A DNA stretch of 64,000 nucleotides, from contig CAIMZI010000091.1 in the NCBI GenBank assembly GCA_903845935.1, forward strand, positions 62,001-126,000, written 5' to 3'. Both the position numbers and the translations under genes were made by a program. The notes below the pieces were generated by a model. The model searched no databases, was not told the DNA's origin, and saw nothing but the letters and a program-made list of their open reading frames with translations. This document shows positions 7,662 to 17,159 of this stretch, piece after piece. How positions within the stretch are numbered: the stretch's first letter is position 1; each line of letters opens with the position of its first letter. The stretch is from an uncultured beta proteobacterium (lineage in GTDB: Bacteria > Pseudomonadota > Gammaproteobacteria > Burkholderiales > Burkholderiaceae_C).

Positions 7662-9641
7662 TCAGCCGACGCGAAAGCGCGCGATTTCCTGTGTCAGGTT
7701 GACCGCCTGGTTGCTCAGAGACTCGGAGGACGCGCTGGTTTCCTCCACCAAAATGGCGTTCTGCTGGGTATGCGTGTCGAGCTGGATGATGGCATTCACC
7801 ACATCGTCCACTTCCGAGGCCTGGCCGGTGGTGGCCTTGGCAATCTCGCCCAAAAATAGGTTGATCTGCTTGGCGTTGGCAACGATCTCGGACATGATGT
7901 AGCCGGCCCCTTCGACGATGTGGGTGCCAGCTGCGACCTTGTCCACGCTGGCCGAAATCAGTTGCTTGATTTCGCGGGCCGCCGCCGCGCTGCGGCCCGC
8001 CAGGCTGCGCACCTCGGAGGCCACCACGGCAAAGCCACGCCCCGATTCGCCGGCGCGCGCCGCCTCCACCGCGGCGTTGAGCGCCAGGATATTGGTCTGG
8101 AAGGCGATGCCGTCAATGGTGCCAATGATGTCGTTAATGCGGGCCGATGCGGCATGGATCTCGCGCATGGTGTCGACCACGGAGGCGATGGTGCGACCGC
8201 CATTTTCGGCCACCTCGGCATTGCCGCTGGCCAGCACAGCGGCCTCCTGCGTGCGGGCTGCGGATTCCTTCACCTGGGCACTGATTTGCGCAACGGCAGC
8301 CGCTTGGTGACCCAGGTTGGAAGCGGCGTCCTCGGTGCGCTGCGACAGATCCTGACTGGCCCGCGACACCTCGGCGCTGGTGGTCGCCAACTCACGTGCC
8401 GAATGCCGCACACGGCGGATCAGGTCATGCATGGAGTCATAGACCTTGTGCAAATCCAGAATCAGCAGGGCCGGCTCATCCTTGCCGCGCGGATTGACCG
8501 GGCGGTTGCGCAAATCGCCTTCGGCCAGCTCATTCAGATGGTGGCTGACCAGCGCCAGCCCACCCTTGGTCACCTTGTAAAACGACAGCATCAGATAGAG
8601 CGCGATCGCCAAGCAGAGAATGGAGGCCGAAAACTCCAGCACCTGGGTCTGCGCCACCCGCTCCATCCGGGCCAGCAACTGGCCGTCCAGGCGCTGGGCA
8701 ATTTGCTGGTTCAGGCTCAACTGCTTGTCGATAGCGGCGTTTGCAGCAGCCAACAGTGCGGCCGCGTCACCCTGGGGCGCGGCTATCAGCACCTGCTTTT
8801 TTAACAAGGCAAGGAAGGCGCCCCGGGCCTCGTCCACCGCCTTCATGTCCATGGTTTTTGCCCACTCCGCAGAGTTCCCTATGGCCATGCCAAAGGAGCT
8901 CTCGTAGATCGGGTCCACATAGTCGATCAGGGTCAAATAGCGTTCCATCTTGCGCAGCCGCTCCACCGGTACGGGCTTGTCACCCTCTGCCAGGCTGAGC
9001 GCGCCCAGTTCACGCAGCCTGGAAAGGTACTCCACATACTGCGGCCCGACATGCACCGTGATGTTCATCATGTGGCAGGTGTCGAGCTCGGGGTCCAAGG
9101 CCAGCTGCGAGCTGTTGCCAAGGTCGGCCAGCAGGTTCAGCGCAGAATCCAGCGCGGCCGTGTGCGCCGTGAAGGTGTCGTCGGGCGCGTCCAGCACCGG
9201 CTTTTGCAGCAGCGCCGCAACGTCCCTGCTAAGGGTTTCAAAATGATTGCCCGAGGCCTGGCCAAAACCTGCACCCAGGTCCTTCTGCATCTCTTGCAAT
9301 TTGCTGAATGCGGCGCTGGCGCTGGCTTGCTTTTCACGCAAATCGGCCGAGTGGGCGACCGCCGCACGCCGCAAATCCGTCAGCTCCTTGGTCAGCAGGT
9401 TGACGGCGTTGACGTAGGCCACGCCCTGACGCTCCACTCGGGAGGCGTCAATGAGCGCAGACTCCGTTCCATACAGCAAGATCAGCAAACCCACGATGGG
9501 AATCAGCAGCGAGACCAGAATCCAGGCTGACTTGGAGGCAAAGCTCAGGCTCCTGAAAAGCTTGACGCCGGGCGCCAGCCACCCGTGGTAGCTGAAAAAC
9601 CCCGCGTCCGACCCCGCGCTTGCAAGTGCATCTTGATTCAT
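7662..9641 (-). CDS. Methyl-accepting chemotaxis protein
   Basis: A 659-residue chemoreceptor. TM1 is at about residues 38-58, followed by a long mostly helical periplasmic region of roughly 280 residues. TM2 is at about 335-358, followed by a HAMP region. The cytoplasmic signalling domain has the conserved tip near residues 515-550 ([16 protein letters not shown], then [16 protein letters not shown]). The start at 9641 is supported by GGAGGG about 10 bases upstream; an in-frame codon further upstream lacks a site. It is transcribed convergently to the copper cluster. The periplasmic domain contains [14 protein letters not shown], resembling a motif common in helical sensor domains but with an unusual Cys-His-Met-Met core. 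The ligand is unknown. Confidence 0.93.
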   Translation of the reverse strand: MNQDALASAGSDAGFFSYHGWLAPGVKLFRSLSFASKSAWILVSLLIPIVGLLILLYGTESALIDASRVERQGVAYVNAVNLLTKELTDLRRAAVAHSADLREKQASASAAFSKLQEMQKDLGAGFGQASGNHFETLSRDVAALLQKPVLDAPDDTFTAHTAALDSALNLLADLGNSSQLALDPELDTCHMMNITVHVGPQYVEYLSRLRELGALSLAEGDKPVPVERLRKMERYLTLIDYVDPIYESSFGMAIGNSAEWAKTMDMKAVDEARGAFLALLKKQVLIAAPQGDAAALLAAANAAIDKQLSLNQQIAQRLDGQLLARMERVAQTQVLEFSASILCLAIALYLMLSFYKVTKGGLALVSHHLNELAEGDLRNRPVNPRGKDEPALLILDLHKVYDSMHDLIRRVRHSARELATTSAEVSRASQDLSQRTEDAASNLGHQAAAVAQISAQVKESAARTQEAAVLASGNAEVAENGGRTIASVVDTMREIHAASARINDIIGTIDGIAFQTNILALNAAVEAARAGESGRGFAVVASEVRSLAGRSAAAAREIKQLISASVDKVAAGTHIVEGAGYIMSEIVANAKQINLFLGEIAKATTGQASEVDDVVNAIIQLDTHTQQNAILVEETSASSESLSNQAVNLTQEIARFRVG

Positions 9642-9784
9642 GGAATTTCTGCCCTCCGGTATTTTGAATGCCAGGCACAAACTCAGGTCCTAGAACCGGC
9701 GCGCCCCGCAGTTCATTATCCCACCGCACCCCGGGCTTTTAACCATGACTTTGCGAGCGTTGCCGCACGGACTGCGTCAGCGGC

Positions 9785-10279
9785 TTAAAAGTCTATGGCC
9801 AGCGGCGTGGGCAGCTTGTCGTCCAGGTACAGGCTGTATTCGTCCCACACATCGACGCCGTAATGTTCGTCGCACAGGGACTCGATATCGGCCAAGGTAA
9901 TGAACAGGGTGCTGAACATGGTGTCGTAGTAGAAGGGCTCGCTGGTGCCGGCTGCCTCATCTTCCTCGTGGTGGTAGCCATGCACCCAGACGCGCTTGCC
10001 GGCGAATCGGGCCTCAAAGGCGGCGCGACGTTTCTGGTATTCGGCTTCCTCATACTCGTCGTCGGCCATCTTGTGCAAGTGATAGGCGTTGCCGTGCATA
10101 GGGTGCGTGGGATCGAGTTGCAAATCGATGGACTGCCAGACGGTGGAAATCTGGGTGGCCACATTGGCCAGTTGTTCGGGGGTGATGTCACCCTCCCAGT
10201 GCACCACGTCGATGCAGCGGGAATCGCCCACTTCGCCGTCCCAGATGCTGGCGCTATGTTTCATGGTTTTGGCGGTCAT
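9785..10279 (-). CDS. Conserved-looking soluble protein of unknown function
   Basis: A 164-residue acidic protein without signal peptide or membrane segment. It is rich in His, Asp and Glu in the middle (HGYHHEEDEAAG) and has many aromatic residues. I do not recognise the family. Codon usage matches its neighbours and the reading frame is intact, so it is probably a real gene. It is divergent from dctA, with about 137 bases between the two starts. An in-frame ATG six codons downstream (MKHSAS) is an alternative start. Confidence 0.7.
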   Translation of the reverse strand: MTAKTMKHSASIWDGEVGDSRCIDVVHWEGDITPEQLANVATQISTVWQSIDLQLDPTHPMHGNAYHLHKMADDEYEEAEYQKRRAAFEARFAGKRVWVHGYHHEEDEAAGTSEPFYYDTMFSTLFITLADIESLCDEHYGVDVWDEYSLYLDDKLPTPLAIDF

Positions 10280-10319
10280 AAGAGGATGGTTTTCCGTGTG
10301 GCTTGAGAGCCCCTATCTT

Positions 10320-10347
10320 ATGTGGGTTTCAAAAGCATGTGGGTTTC
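10320..10347 (+). promoter_or_regulatory. 11-bp direct repeat in the dctA leader
   Basis: ATGTGGGTTTC occurs at 10320-10330 and again at 10337-10347, a period of 17 bases. The repeats lie about 70-97 bases upstream of the dctA start. They may be binding sites for a regulator of dctA or of the divergent gene. No convincing GG-N10-GC sigma-54 element was found in this gap. Confidence 0.35.
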
Positions 10348-10416
10348 CACACTTGCGACACCCGCAAGATACGCACAAAATGCAGCCAGATTTTTAACAA
10401 TAAACGGAGAATCCAC

Positions 10417-11667
10417 GTGAAAAAACTGACCGGACACCTGTACTTTTGGGTACTCATCGCCATTCTGATCGGCGGCACCTTCGGCTTTCTGAATCCTGCT
10501 GGCGCCGTCAAACTCAAACCCCTGGGTGACGGCTTTATTTCGCTGGTGAAGATGCTGATCAGCCCAGTGATTTTCTGCACCGTGGTGCTCGGTATTGCCG
10601 GTGCCGGTGACATGAAAAAGGTCGGCCGCGTGGGCGGCAAGGCGCTGCTGTATTTCGAGGTGGTGTCCACCTTCGCCCTGGCCATTGGCCTGGTGGTGAT
10701 GAATGTGCTGCGTCCCGGCGACGGCTTCAATGTGGACCCGGCCACGCTCGATGCCAAGGCTGTGGCCAGCTATGCCAAGTCGGCCGGCGAGCAAAGCAGC
10801 ATCGACTTTATCCTGCACATCATCCCCAAGACCTTTACCGATGCCTTCACCGGCTCGGGCGACCTGCTGCAGGTGCTGCTGGTGGCGGTGCTGTTTGGCT
10901 ACGCCATGGTGCACATGGGCAAGGCACAGAACATGGTGCATCTGTTCATTGAAGAGGCGTCGCACATCTTCTTTGCCATGATGAACGCCATCATGAAGCT
11001 GGCCCCCTTAGGCGCCGGTGGCGCCATGGCCTTCACCATCGGCAAATATGGCGTCGGCGCACTCGGCCCGCTGGCCCGACTGATGGGCAGCTTCTACCTG
11101 ACCTGCGGCCTGTTTGTGATCGTGGTGCTGGGCGCCATCGGACTGATGGTGGGCTTCAATATCTTCCGCTTTGTCGGCTACATCAAGGAAGAGCTGCTGA
11201 CGGTGCTGGGCACATCTTCTTCCGAATCGGCCCTGGTGCCGCTGATGCGAAAGCTCGAGGCACTGGGCTGCTCCAAGTCGGTGGTCGGTCTGGTGGTACC
11301 TGCGGGTTACTCCTTCAACCTCGATGGCACCAACATCTACCTGACCATGGCGGCGTTGTTTGTGGCCCAGGCGCTCAATACCGAACTGACGCTGACCCAG
11401 CAGCTCACCATGCTGTTTGTCGCCATGCTGACCTCCAAGGGCGCATCGGGCGTGACCGGTGCCGGCTTCATCACCCTTGCCGCCACGCTGGCCGTGGTGC
11501 CCACCATCCCGGTGGCCGGATTGGCGCTGATCCTGGGCATTGACCGCTTCATGTCGGAGGCGCGCGCCCTGACCAACTTCATCGGCAACGGTGTCGCAAC
11601 GGTGGTGGTAGCCCACTGGGAGAAGGAACTGGACCGCGATGCCATGAACAAGGCATTGAAATCCTGA
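10417..11667 (+). CDS. dctA: C4-dicarboxylate:cation symporter DctA
   Basis: A 416-residue DAACS-family symporter for succinate, fumarate and malate across the inner membrane. About eight membrane helices and re-entrant loops can be seen. Diagnostic stretches are [17 protein letters not shown], the [16 protein letters not shown] motif, and [20 protein letters not shown]. The GTG at 10417 is the likely start: ACGGAGA sits 6 bases upstream and the protein then begins [13 protein letters not shown], as in other DctA proteins. The open frame extends upstream but without family similarity. No dctB/dctD genes are adjacent. Confidence 0.96.
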   Translation: MKKLTGHLYFWVLIAILIGGTFGFLNPAGAVKLKPLGDGFISLVKMLISPVIFCTVVLGIAGAGDMKKVGRVGGKALLYFEVVSTFALAIGLVVMNVLRPGDGFNVDPATLDAKAVASYAKSAGEQSSIDFILHIIPKTFTDAFTGSGDLLQVLLVAVLFGYAMVHMGKAQNMVHLFIEEASHIFFAMMNAIMKLAPLGAGGAMAFTIGKYGVGALGPLARLMGSFYLTCGLFVIVVLGAIGLMVGFNIFRFVGYIKEELLTVLGTSSSESALVPLMRKLEALGCSKSVVGLVVPAGYSFNLDGTNIYLTMAALFVAQALNTELTLTQQLTMLFVAMLTSKGASGVTGAGFITLAATLAVVPTIPVAGLALILGIDRFMSEARALTNFIGNGVATVVVAHWEKELDRDAMNKALKS

Positions 11668-11752
11668 GCACGTGCGCTCGCTGAAATAGTCTACAGCGAG
11701 CGCACACACGGCGTGCTGGCGAAGTATGATCCCGCAGGAGTCACGCAAGCCC

Positions 11753-12778
11753 ATGTTCAACACCCCTCACCTTCTGGATCAACTGGTCAGCCTGACCGGC
11801 ATTCGCGATCTGGAGCTGCTGGAGGCCAGTCTGCTCAAGACCTTGAACGGCTTTATCCATCCCACCAGCCTGTCGCTGTACAAGGTTTCCCACCGGGGCG
11901 AGGTGCGTTCCCAGGTGGTATTTGGGCCCGAGAGGTGCCAGGTGCTGCGCGAGGACTTCGAGATCCGTGCGGAGCTGCTGCAAATCTTTGGGCAACACCG
12001 GTCGGCGGACAGCGCCCATGTCCAGCTGGATCTAGCGGACGGCATACTGAGCGTGATGACCTTGATGGACATGCGCTCCACCACCACCTACCTGGTCATC
12101 GGCGGCACCGAGGCCTTGCGCGATGCGGACAGCCGCATGATCGAAGGCATGCTGCAGATCTATCGCAATTTCTGCCAACTGCTACAAGAGTCGCAAACCG
12201 ATTCCCTCACCGGCCTGGCCAACCGCAAGACCTTTGACGAATGCTTTAGCCGGGTTTATGAACTGCAGCCCTTTGATGAGGGTGAGTGCAAGGTAGAGGT
12301 GGACCACCGCAAGCCGCAGATCCAGACCACCTACTGGATTGCCATGATCGACATCGATCATTTCAAATCCGTCAACGACCGCTTCGGCCATTTGTACGGC
12401 GACGAGGTCCTGATCCTGTTGGCCCATTTGCTAAAGAACGCGCTGCGCAATGACGACCTGGTGTTCCGCTTTGGCGGCGAAGAGTTTGTGCTGATGATCC
12501 GTTGCTCTGGCCGCGACGAAGCCGCCGGGCTGCTGGAGCGTTTGCGCACATCGGTGGAGTCGCAGGACATTCCGCAAGTTGGCAAGGTCACCATTAGCCT
12601 GGGCGCCACCGAGATGCTGCGCAACACCTTTGCCGGCACGCTGCTGGATTACGCCGACAAGGCGCTGTACTACAGCAAACAAAACGGCCGCAACCGTCTC
12701 ACTTTTTTTGAAGACATGGTCAGCTCGGGTCTGGCCACCCGCGAAGCGCCACCCAGCGAAAATCTCGACTTCTTCTAA
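11753..12778 (+). CDS. GGDEF diguanylate cyclase
   Basis: A 341-residue cytoplasmic protein with an N-terminal sensor-like region (about 1-145, GAF-like in appearance but not assigned). A linker leads to a C-terminal GGDEF domain (about 150-320) starting DSLTGLANRKTFD. The active site is G241-G-E-E-F245 with an RxxD inhibitory site at 232-235, so it should make c-di-GMP under product inhibition. The start at 11753 is chosen because AGGAG lies 12 bases upstream; the alternative ATG at 11726 has no site. A 25-residue insertion between the N-terminal GGDEF signature and the metal-binding MIDIDHFK strand is mildly unusual. Confidence 0.9.
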   Translation: MFNTPHLLDQLVSLTGIRDLELLEASLLKTLNGFIHPTSLSLYKVSHRGEVRSQVVFGPERCQVLREDFEIRAELLQIFGQHRSADSAHVQLDLADGILSVMTLMDMRSTTTYLVIGGTEALRDADSRMIEGMLQIYRNFCQLLQESQTDSLTGLANRKTFDECFSRVYELQPFDEGECKVEVDHRKPQIQTTYWIAMIDIDHFKSVNDRFGHLYGDEVLILLAHLLKNALRNDDLVFRFGGEEFVLMIRCSGRDEAAGLLERLRTSVESQDIPQVGKVTISLGATEMLRNTFAGTLLDYADKALYYSKQNGRNRLTFFEDMVSSGLATREAPPSENLDFF

Positions 12779-12782
12779 GCAA

Positions 12783-12805
12783 CCCACGCAGCGAGCGAAC
12801 GTGGG
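12783..12805. repeat. Palindromic GC-rich repeat between convergent genes
   Basis: CCCACG (12783-12788) and CGTGGG (12800-12805) form an inverted repeat. The minus strand reads AGCCCCCACGTTCGCTCGCT through it. It fills the 32-base gap between two convergent stop codons and could act as a terminator. The same core, AGCCCCCACG followed by C or T then TC, recurs near 29930, 48582 and 53675. Confidence 0.55.
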
Positions 12806-12810
12806 GGCTC

Positions 12811-13653
12811 TTATTTCTTTGCGCGAAGGTACAGCGGCATCACCTTGGGCAGATTGGCCTCGATATCGGCAATGCGGGTGCTGCCCGCCGGGTGGGTTGA
12901 CAACCATTGTGGTGGCGCGACCTGGCTGGCCGCAGCCATCTTCTGCCACAGCGTGATGCCGGCGCGCGGATCAAAACCGGCACGCGCGGCCAGCTCCATG
13001 CCCACCAGATCGGCCTCGGATTCGTCGGAGCGGCTGAACTCCAGCGTCAGCAACTGCGCGCCGTAATTGGTTACCGTCTGGCCGAGCTGACCCAGACCGA
13101 AAAGCTGCGTAATCACGCTGGCACCGATGCCGGTGGCGGCATTTTTGCCCATGCGTTCGCGTGCATGTTCGCGCAGGGCGTGGGCAATCTCGTGGCCCAT
13201 GACCATCGCCACCTCGTCATCGGTGAGTTGCAAGGTTTTCAAAATGCCGTTGTAAAAAGCGATCTTGCCACCCGGCATGCAAAAGGCGTTGATCTGCGTG
13301 GAGCCGATCAGGTTGACCTCCCATTGCCACTGTTTGGCGCGCTCGTTCCAGGGAATGGCAAAGGGGATCAGACGCTGGGCAATCCTGCGTAGGCGCTTGA
13401 CCTGTGCATTGTCCGCCGGACCCAGGGCACGTTTGGTGTCGGCCTGCTGAAGCATCAAGGCATATTGCTGCCCCGCCGAGCGCTCCACGGTTTCGGCAGG
13501 AACAAGTTGGGTAAACACCGAGTTCTTGCCGACGTTGACGCCCTCCCCCTCCAGCGCCAGAGTCGCTATCGGGGCAGCCAGCAGGGCGCACGAAACCAGC
13601 ACGGCCGCGGCCCTGCGCAAGCAAGTACAGATTTTTGAAAAAGTCCGGTTCAT
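12811..13653 (-). CDS. M48-family periplasmic metalloprotease
   Basis: A 280-residue zinc metalloprotease of the M48 group (LoiP/YggG-like). It has a signal peptide (about 1-33), the H154-E-I-A-H158 zinc site and the downstream third ligand in ESEAD (E213). NAFCMPGGKIAFYNGIL upstream is typical of the family. No membrane segment is present beyond the signal. There is no TPR extension, so it is the short form rather than BepA. The ATG at 13653 gives a good signal peptide; a TTG 16 codons upstream is less likely. It is divergent from the ampG-like gene with about 60 bases between starts. Confidence 0.9.
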   Translation of the reverse strand: MNRTFSKICTCLRRAAAVLVSCALLAAPIATLALEGEGVNVGKNSVFTQLVPAETVERSAGQQYALMLQQADTKRALGPADNAQVKRLRRIAQRLIPFAIPWNERAKQWQWEVNLIGSTQINAFCMPGGKIAFYNGILKTLQLTDDEVAMVMGHEIAHALREHARERMGKNAATGIGASVITQLFGLGQLGQTVTNYGAQLLTLEFSRSDESEADLVGMELAARAGFDPRAGITLWQKMAAASQVAPPQWLSTHPAGSTRIADIEANLPKVMPLYLRAKK

Positions 13654-13714
13654 AAGCCAAGAATAGAGGTAAACGGGTGCGGCTTTGCGACGCACCAGCA
13701 AGTATTATTCCCGC

Positions 13715-15061
13715 ATGACCCTCACAACGCACGGCAAGGCCGCACCAACAAACAAGCCCACTTGGGCGCAAACCCTCAAGGTCTATTTGGAGCCCGCCTC
13801 GTTGCGCATGCTGTCGCTGGGTTTCTCTGCCGGGCTGCCGCTGCTGCTGGTGTTTGGCACGCTGAGCTTCTGGCTGCGCGAGGCCGGAGTGGACCGCAGC
13901 ACCATCGGCTTCTTGAGCTGGGTCGGGCTGGCCTATGGCTTCAAATGGGTCTGGTCGCCGCTGGTGGACCGCATGCCAATTCCGTTGCTGACGCGCTGGA
14001 TGGGCCGCAGGCGCAGCTGGCTGTTGTTGGCACAGACCCTGATCATGGGCGGTCTGGTCAGCATGGCGCTGACCGATCCCAAGCTGGCGCTGGCTCCCAT
14101 GGTCTGGTGCGCCATTGCCGTGGCCTTTGGCTCGGCCACGCAGGACATTGCGCTGGACGCCTTTCGCATTGAGTCGGCCGATATGCAACACCAAGCGGCA
14201 CTGGCCGCCACCTACCAGACCGGCTACCGCCTGGCCATGATCTGGGCCGGCGCCGGTGCACTGTGGATTGCCGCGCGCTCGGAAGTGGCGGGTACTGCCG
14301 TCTACCAGCAAAGCGCCTGGCAAACCGCCTATCTGGTGATGGCCTGCAGCATGCTGCCCGGCGTGTTGACCGTGCTGTTTTCCACGGAACCGACGCCGCG
14401 CGCCCTGCCACAGCCAAAGAACGCTGCCGAGTGGTTGCGCGGTGCGCTGGTCGAGCCCTTTGCCGAATTTATCCGTCGCTACCGCTGGCAAGCCGCTCTC
14501 ATCCTGGCGCTGATTGCCACTTACCGCATCAGCGATGTGGTGATGGGCATCATGGCCAACCCCTTTTATGTGGACATGGGTTATAGCAAGGATGAGGTGG
14601 CTGCTGTGACCAAGATTTACGGCGTGGTGATGACCCTGGTGGGCGCATTTGTGGGCGGTGCCATGGCCCTGCGCATGGGTGTGATGCGCGTGCTCATGCT
14701 GGGTGCCATTCTGAGCGCCGGCACCAATCTGCTGTACTCCTGGTTGGTCAGCCAAGGCCATGATGTGACCAAGCTGATCTTCGTGATCTCGGCCGACAAC
14801 TTGGCCAGTGGCATTGCCTCCTCCGCCTTTATTGCCTATCTGTCCTCGCTGACCAATGTGAACTACTCGGCCACGCAGTACGCCATGTTCAGCTCCATGA
14901 TGCTCTTGCTGCCCAAGTTTGTGGCCGGCTACTCGGGCGTGTATGTGGATGCCTATGGCTATTCCAGCTTCTTTACCGCCACCGCCCTGCTGGGCGTACC
15001 GGTGCTGCTGCTGGTGAGCCTGGCCTCGCGCATTGCGGTGCAGTCAAAAAACGATGCTTGA
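13715..15061 (+). CDS. ampG: AmpG-like muropeptide MFS permease
   Basis: A 448-residue inner-membrane MFS protein with about 12-14 hydrophobic segments. Typical AmpG features are LGFSAGLPLLLVFGTLSFWLREAGVDRSTIGF, the WSPLVDRMPIP region and an early acidic helix, with TQDIALDAFRIE in the middle. AmpG imports anhydromuropeptides for cell-wall recycling. The start is an ATG at 13715; an upstream in-frame codon at 13685 would add ten residues with no similarity. No ampC or ampD gene is adjacent. Confidence 0.88.
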   Translation: MTLTTHGKAAPTNKPTWAQTLKVYLEPASLRMLSLGFSAGLPLLLVFGTLSFWLREAGVDRSTIGFLSWVGLAYGFKWVWSPLVDRMPIPLLTRWMGRRRSWLLLAQTLIMGGLVSMALTDPKLALAPMVWCAIAVAFGSATQDIALDAFRIESADMQHQAALAATYQTGYRLAMIWAGAGALWIAARSEVAGTAVYQQSAWQTAYLVMACSMLPGVLTVLFSTEPTPRALPQPKNAAEWLRGALVEPFAEFIRRYRWQAALILALIATYRISDVVMGIMANPFYVDMGYSKDEVAAVTKIYGVVMTLVGAFVGGAMALRMGVMRVLMLGAILSAGTNLLYSWLVSQGHDVTKLIFVISADNLASGIASSAFIAYLSSLTNVNYSATQYAMFSSMMLLLPKFVAGYSGVYVDAYGYSSFFTATALLGVPVLLLVSLASRIAVQSKNDA

Positions 15062-15066
15062 GCGGG

Positions 15067-15082
15067 TTTACCTATCTTTACC
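15067..15082 (+). promoter_or_regulatory. TTTACC direct repeat upstream of a response regulator
   Basis: TTTACC occurs at 15067-15072 and 15077-15082, exactly 10 bases apart, about 56-71 bases upstream of the response-regulator start. OmpR-family regulators commonly bind direct repeats spaced by one helical turn, so this is a candidate autoregulatory site. The pattern is short and could be chance. Confidence 0.3.
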
Positions 15083-15137
15083 CCCACTTCAAGCGCGACG
15101 AATCCCTTTGTAAAGCTGCGGCGCTAGACTGCAAGCC

Positions 15138-15857
15138 ATGAGCCAACACCTGCTGATGATCGAAGACGACTCCCGCCTGGCTGCCATGGTGGGACAGTAC
15201 CTGGAACAAAACGGCTTTAGCGTGAGCAAAGCACCGGATGGACTGTCGGGCCTGGCGCGCCTGAGCCAGCCCGCAGACAACAAGCCGCCCGAGCTGCTGA
15301 TCCTGGACCTGATGCTGCCCGATATCGACGGCCTGGAAGTGTGCCGCCGCGTGCGTGCCATGAGCAACGCCATGGCGCAGATTCCGATCCTGATGCTGAC
15401 CGCCAAGGGCGACCCCATGGACCGCATCATCGGCCTGGAAATGGGCGCCGACGACTACCTGCCCAAACCCTTTGAGCCGCGTGAACTACTGGCCCGGGTG
15501 CGCGCCATTTTGCGCCGCAAGACCGAGGCGCCGGTCAGCACGGCCGCCAATGTGCTGCGCTTTGGTTCGCTCACCATAGACCGCGATGCGCGCACCGTCA
15601 CGGTTGCCAACGAAGCCTGTGACCTGACCTCCTACCAGTTCGACCTGCTGGTGGCGCTGGCCGAGCGCGCCGGGCGCGTGCTCACGCGTGACCAGATCAT
15701 GGAGGCCGTGCGCGGCCGTGAACTCGAGGCCTTTGACCGCTCCATTGACGTGCACATGGGCCGCATACGCGCCGCCATCGAGGCCGACCCCAAGGACCCC
15801 AAACGCATACTCACCGTGCGCGGTGTCGGCTACGTGTTTGCCCGGCAGCAGGAATGA
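15138..15857 (+). CDS. OmpR-family response regulator
   Basis: A 239-residue regulator with a receiver domain (about 1-120; acidic pair E9/D10/D11, phosphoacceptor D57 in LILDLMLPDIDG, conserved Lys in YLPKPFEP). A winged-helix DNA-binding domain (about 140-236) ends VRGVGYVFARQ. It resembles RstA/OmpR-type regulators. The downstream histidine kinase starts 21 bases after the stop and is its likely partner. The regulon is unknown. Confidence 0.94.
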   Translation: MSQHLLMIEDDSRLAAMVGQYLEQNGFSVSKAPDGLSGLARLSQPADNKPPELLILDLMLPDIDGLEVCRRVRAMSNAMAQIPILMLTAKGDPMDRIIGLEMGADDYLPKPFEPRELLARVRAILRRKTEAPVSTAANVLRFGSLTIDRDARTVTVANEACDLTSYQFDLLVALAERAGRVLTRDQIMEAVRGRELEAFDRSIDVHMGRIRAAIEADPKDPKRILTVRGVGYVFARQQE

Positions 15858-15878
15858 TTTCGAGACCCTCGGTCTAGC

Positions 15879-17159
15879 ATGAGCCTTTTTTTCCAGAAGC
15901 TGTATGTGCGCATCTGGCTGGCCGTGGTGCTGGCCGTGGCGGTGCTGACGCTGTTGGTGGGTTGGGCCTGGCGCATGACGGCCGAGCCGCCGCTGCGCGA
16001 GGTGGTGGTGCGCAATGCCATGGGCGAGATTATTGGCAATGGCCAGGTGCGTATGGGACGCGGACCGGAGGGCAGTAGCTGGCACGCCACCGAACGTCCA
16101 CGCCGCGATGTCGCGCCCCCGCCCGGCAGCGCTGTGGATGCCGAGCCCGGCCCCGAAGAAGGCCAGGAAATTGCGCTGCATGGCAAATATGGCAACGGAC
16201 CGGAATTTACCGTGCGCATGATCGACGGCCAGACCATGCACCTGCATTTACCCAGGCCGCCCGCTTCCACCTGGCACGCTCCCTTTGGTTTTTTCTGGAC
16301 GCTCGGTCTGGTGGCGGTGGCGGTGGCACTGTCCATTTATCCGATTGTGCGGCGCCTGACGCACCGTCTGGAGGCCCTGCAACGCAGCGTCGAGCGCTGG
16401 GGCAATGGTGACCTTAGTGCGCGCATGCCCACCGGAGGTCGTGACGAGGTGGGCTACCTGGCCACCGGCTTCAACAAGGCAGCCGAACAAATTGAAACCC
16501 TGGTGAAGACGCGCGAAGCGCTGCTGACCTCGCAGAAGTCGCTGCTGGCCAATGCATCGCACGAGCTGCGCTCGCCGCTGACCCGCATCCGCATGGGCCT
16601 GGAGCTGATGGGCGACGCGGCGGGCTCCAGTGCCAAGTCGGAGATCTCGCGCAATATTGGCGAGCTCGATCAGCTGATTGACGAAATCCTGCTGGCTAGC
16701 CGCCTGGATGCCAAGGAGGCCGATCTGGGCACGGTGGAGTCGGTCGATCTGGTCGGGCTGGCGGCCGAAGAATGCGCCCGCACCCAAGCCACGCTGGATG
16801 TGGAGGTGAGCTCGGTGCTGGTACCCGGCGTGGCCAAACTGCTGCGCCGTGTGGTGCGCAACCTGCTGGAAAACGCCAGGCGCTATGGAGCAGGCGAGGT
16901 CACGCTATTGGTTCGCAGCGCCGATGGCCAGGCCACGGTGGAGGTTTGTGACCGCGGCCCCGGCGTTCCGGAAGCGCTGCAGCAGCGCATTTTTGAGCCC
17001 TTTTATCGTCTGCCCGGCGCCTCCGAGCGCGAGGGCGGGGTCGGCCTGGGGCTGGCCCTGGTGAAGTCCATCACCCAGCGCCATGGCGGCACGGTGAGCT
17101 GCCGCAACCGTCCCGATGGTGGCGCCTGCTTTGAGGTGCGCCTGCCCTTGGAGGCCTAG
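15879..17159 (+). CDS. Sensor histidine kinase, partner of the upstream OmpR-type regulator
   Basis: A 426-residue inner-membrane sensor with TM1 at about 10-33. A short proline-rich periplasmic loop (about 35-128) is followed by TM2 at about 133-155 (FFWTLGLVAVAVALSIYPIV) and HAMP. HisKA has the phosphorylated H228 in ASHELRSPLTR, and the HATPase domain has NLLENARRYG and the GVGLGLAL G-box. Its stop codon overlaps by four bases the stop of the convergent ROK gene. The architecture resembles RstB/CpxA-type kinases. The signal is unknown. Confidence 0.93.
   Translation: MSLFFQKLYVRIWLAVVLAVAVLTLLVGWAWRMTAEPPLREVVVRNAMGEIIGNGQVRMGRGPEGSSWHATERPRRDVAPPPGSAVDAEPGPEEGQEIALHGKYGNGPEFTVRMIDGQTMHLHLPRPPASTWHAPFGFFWTLGLVAVAVALSIYPIVRRLTHRLEALQRSVERWGNGDLSARMPTGGRDEVGYLATGFNKAAEQIETLVKTREALLTSQKSLLANASHELRSPLTRIRMGLELMGDAAGSSAKSEISRNIGELDQLIDEILLASRLDAKEADLGTVESVDLVGLAAEECARTQATLDVEVSSVLVPGVAKLLRRVVRNLLENARRYGAGEVTLLVRSADGQATVEVCDRGPGVPEALQQRIFEPFYRLPGASEREGGVGLGLALVKSITQRHGGTVSCRNRPDGGACFEVRLPLEA

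Noticed and set aside
10280-10416. Sigma-54 promoter for dctA
   Set aside because: GG and GC pairs are present but none with the required 10-base spacing.
13217-14761. 514-codon open frame antisense to ampG, joining the M48 gene in another frame
   Set aside because: Composition of a shadow frame; both true genes are clear.
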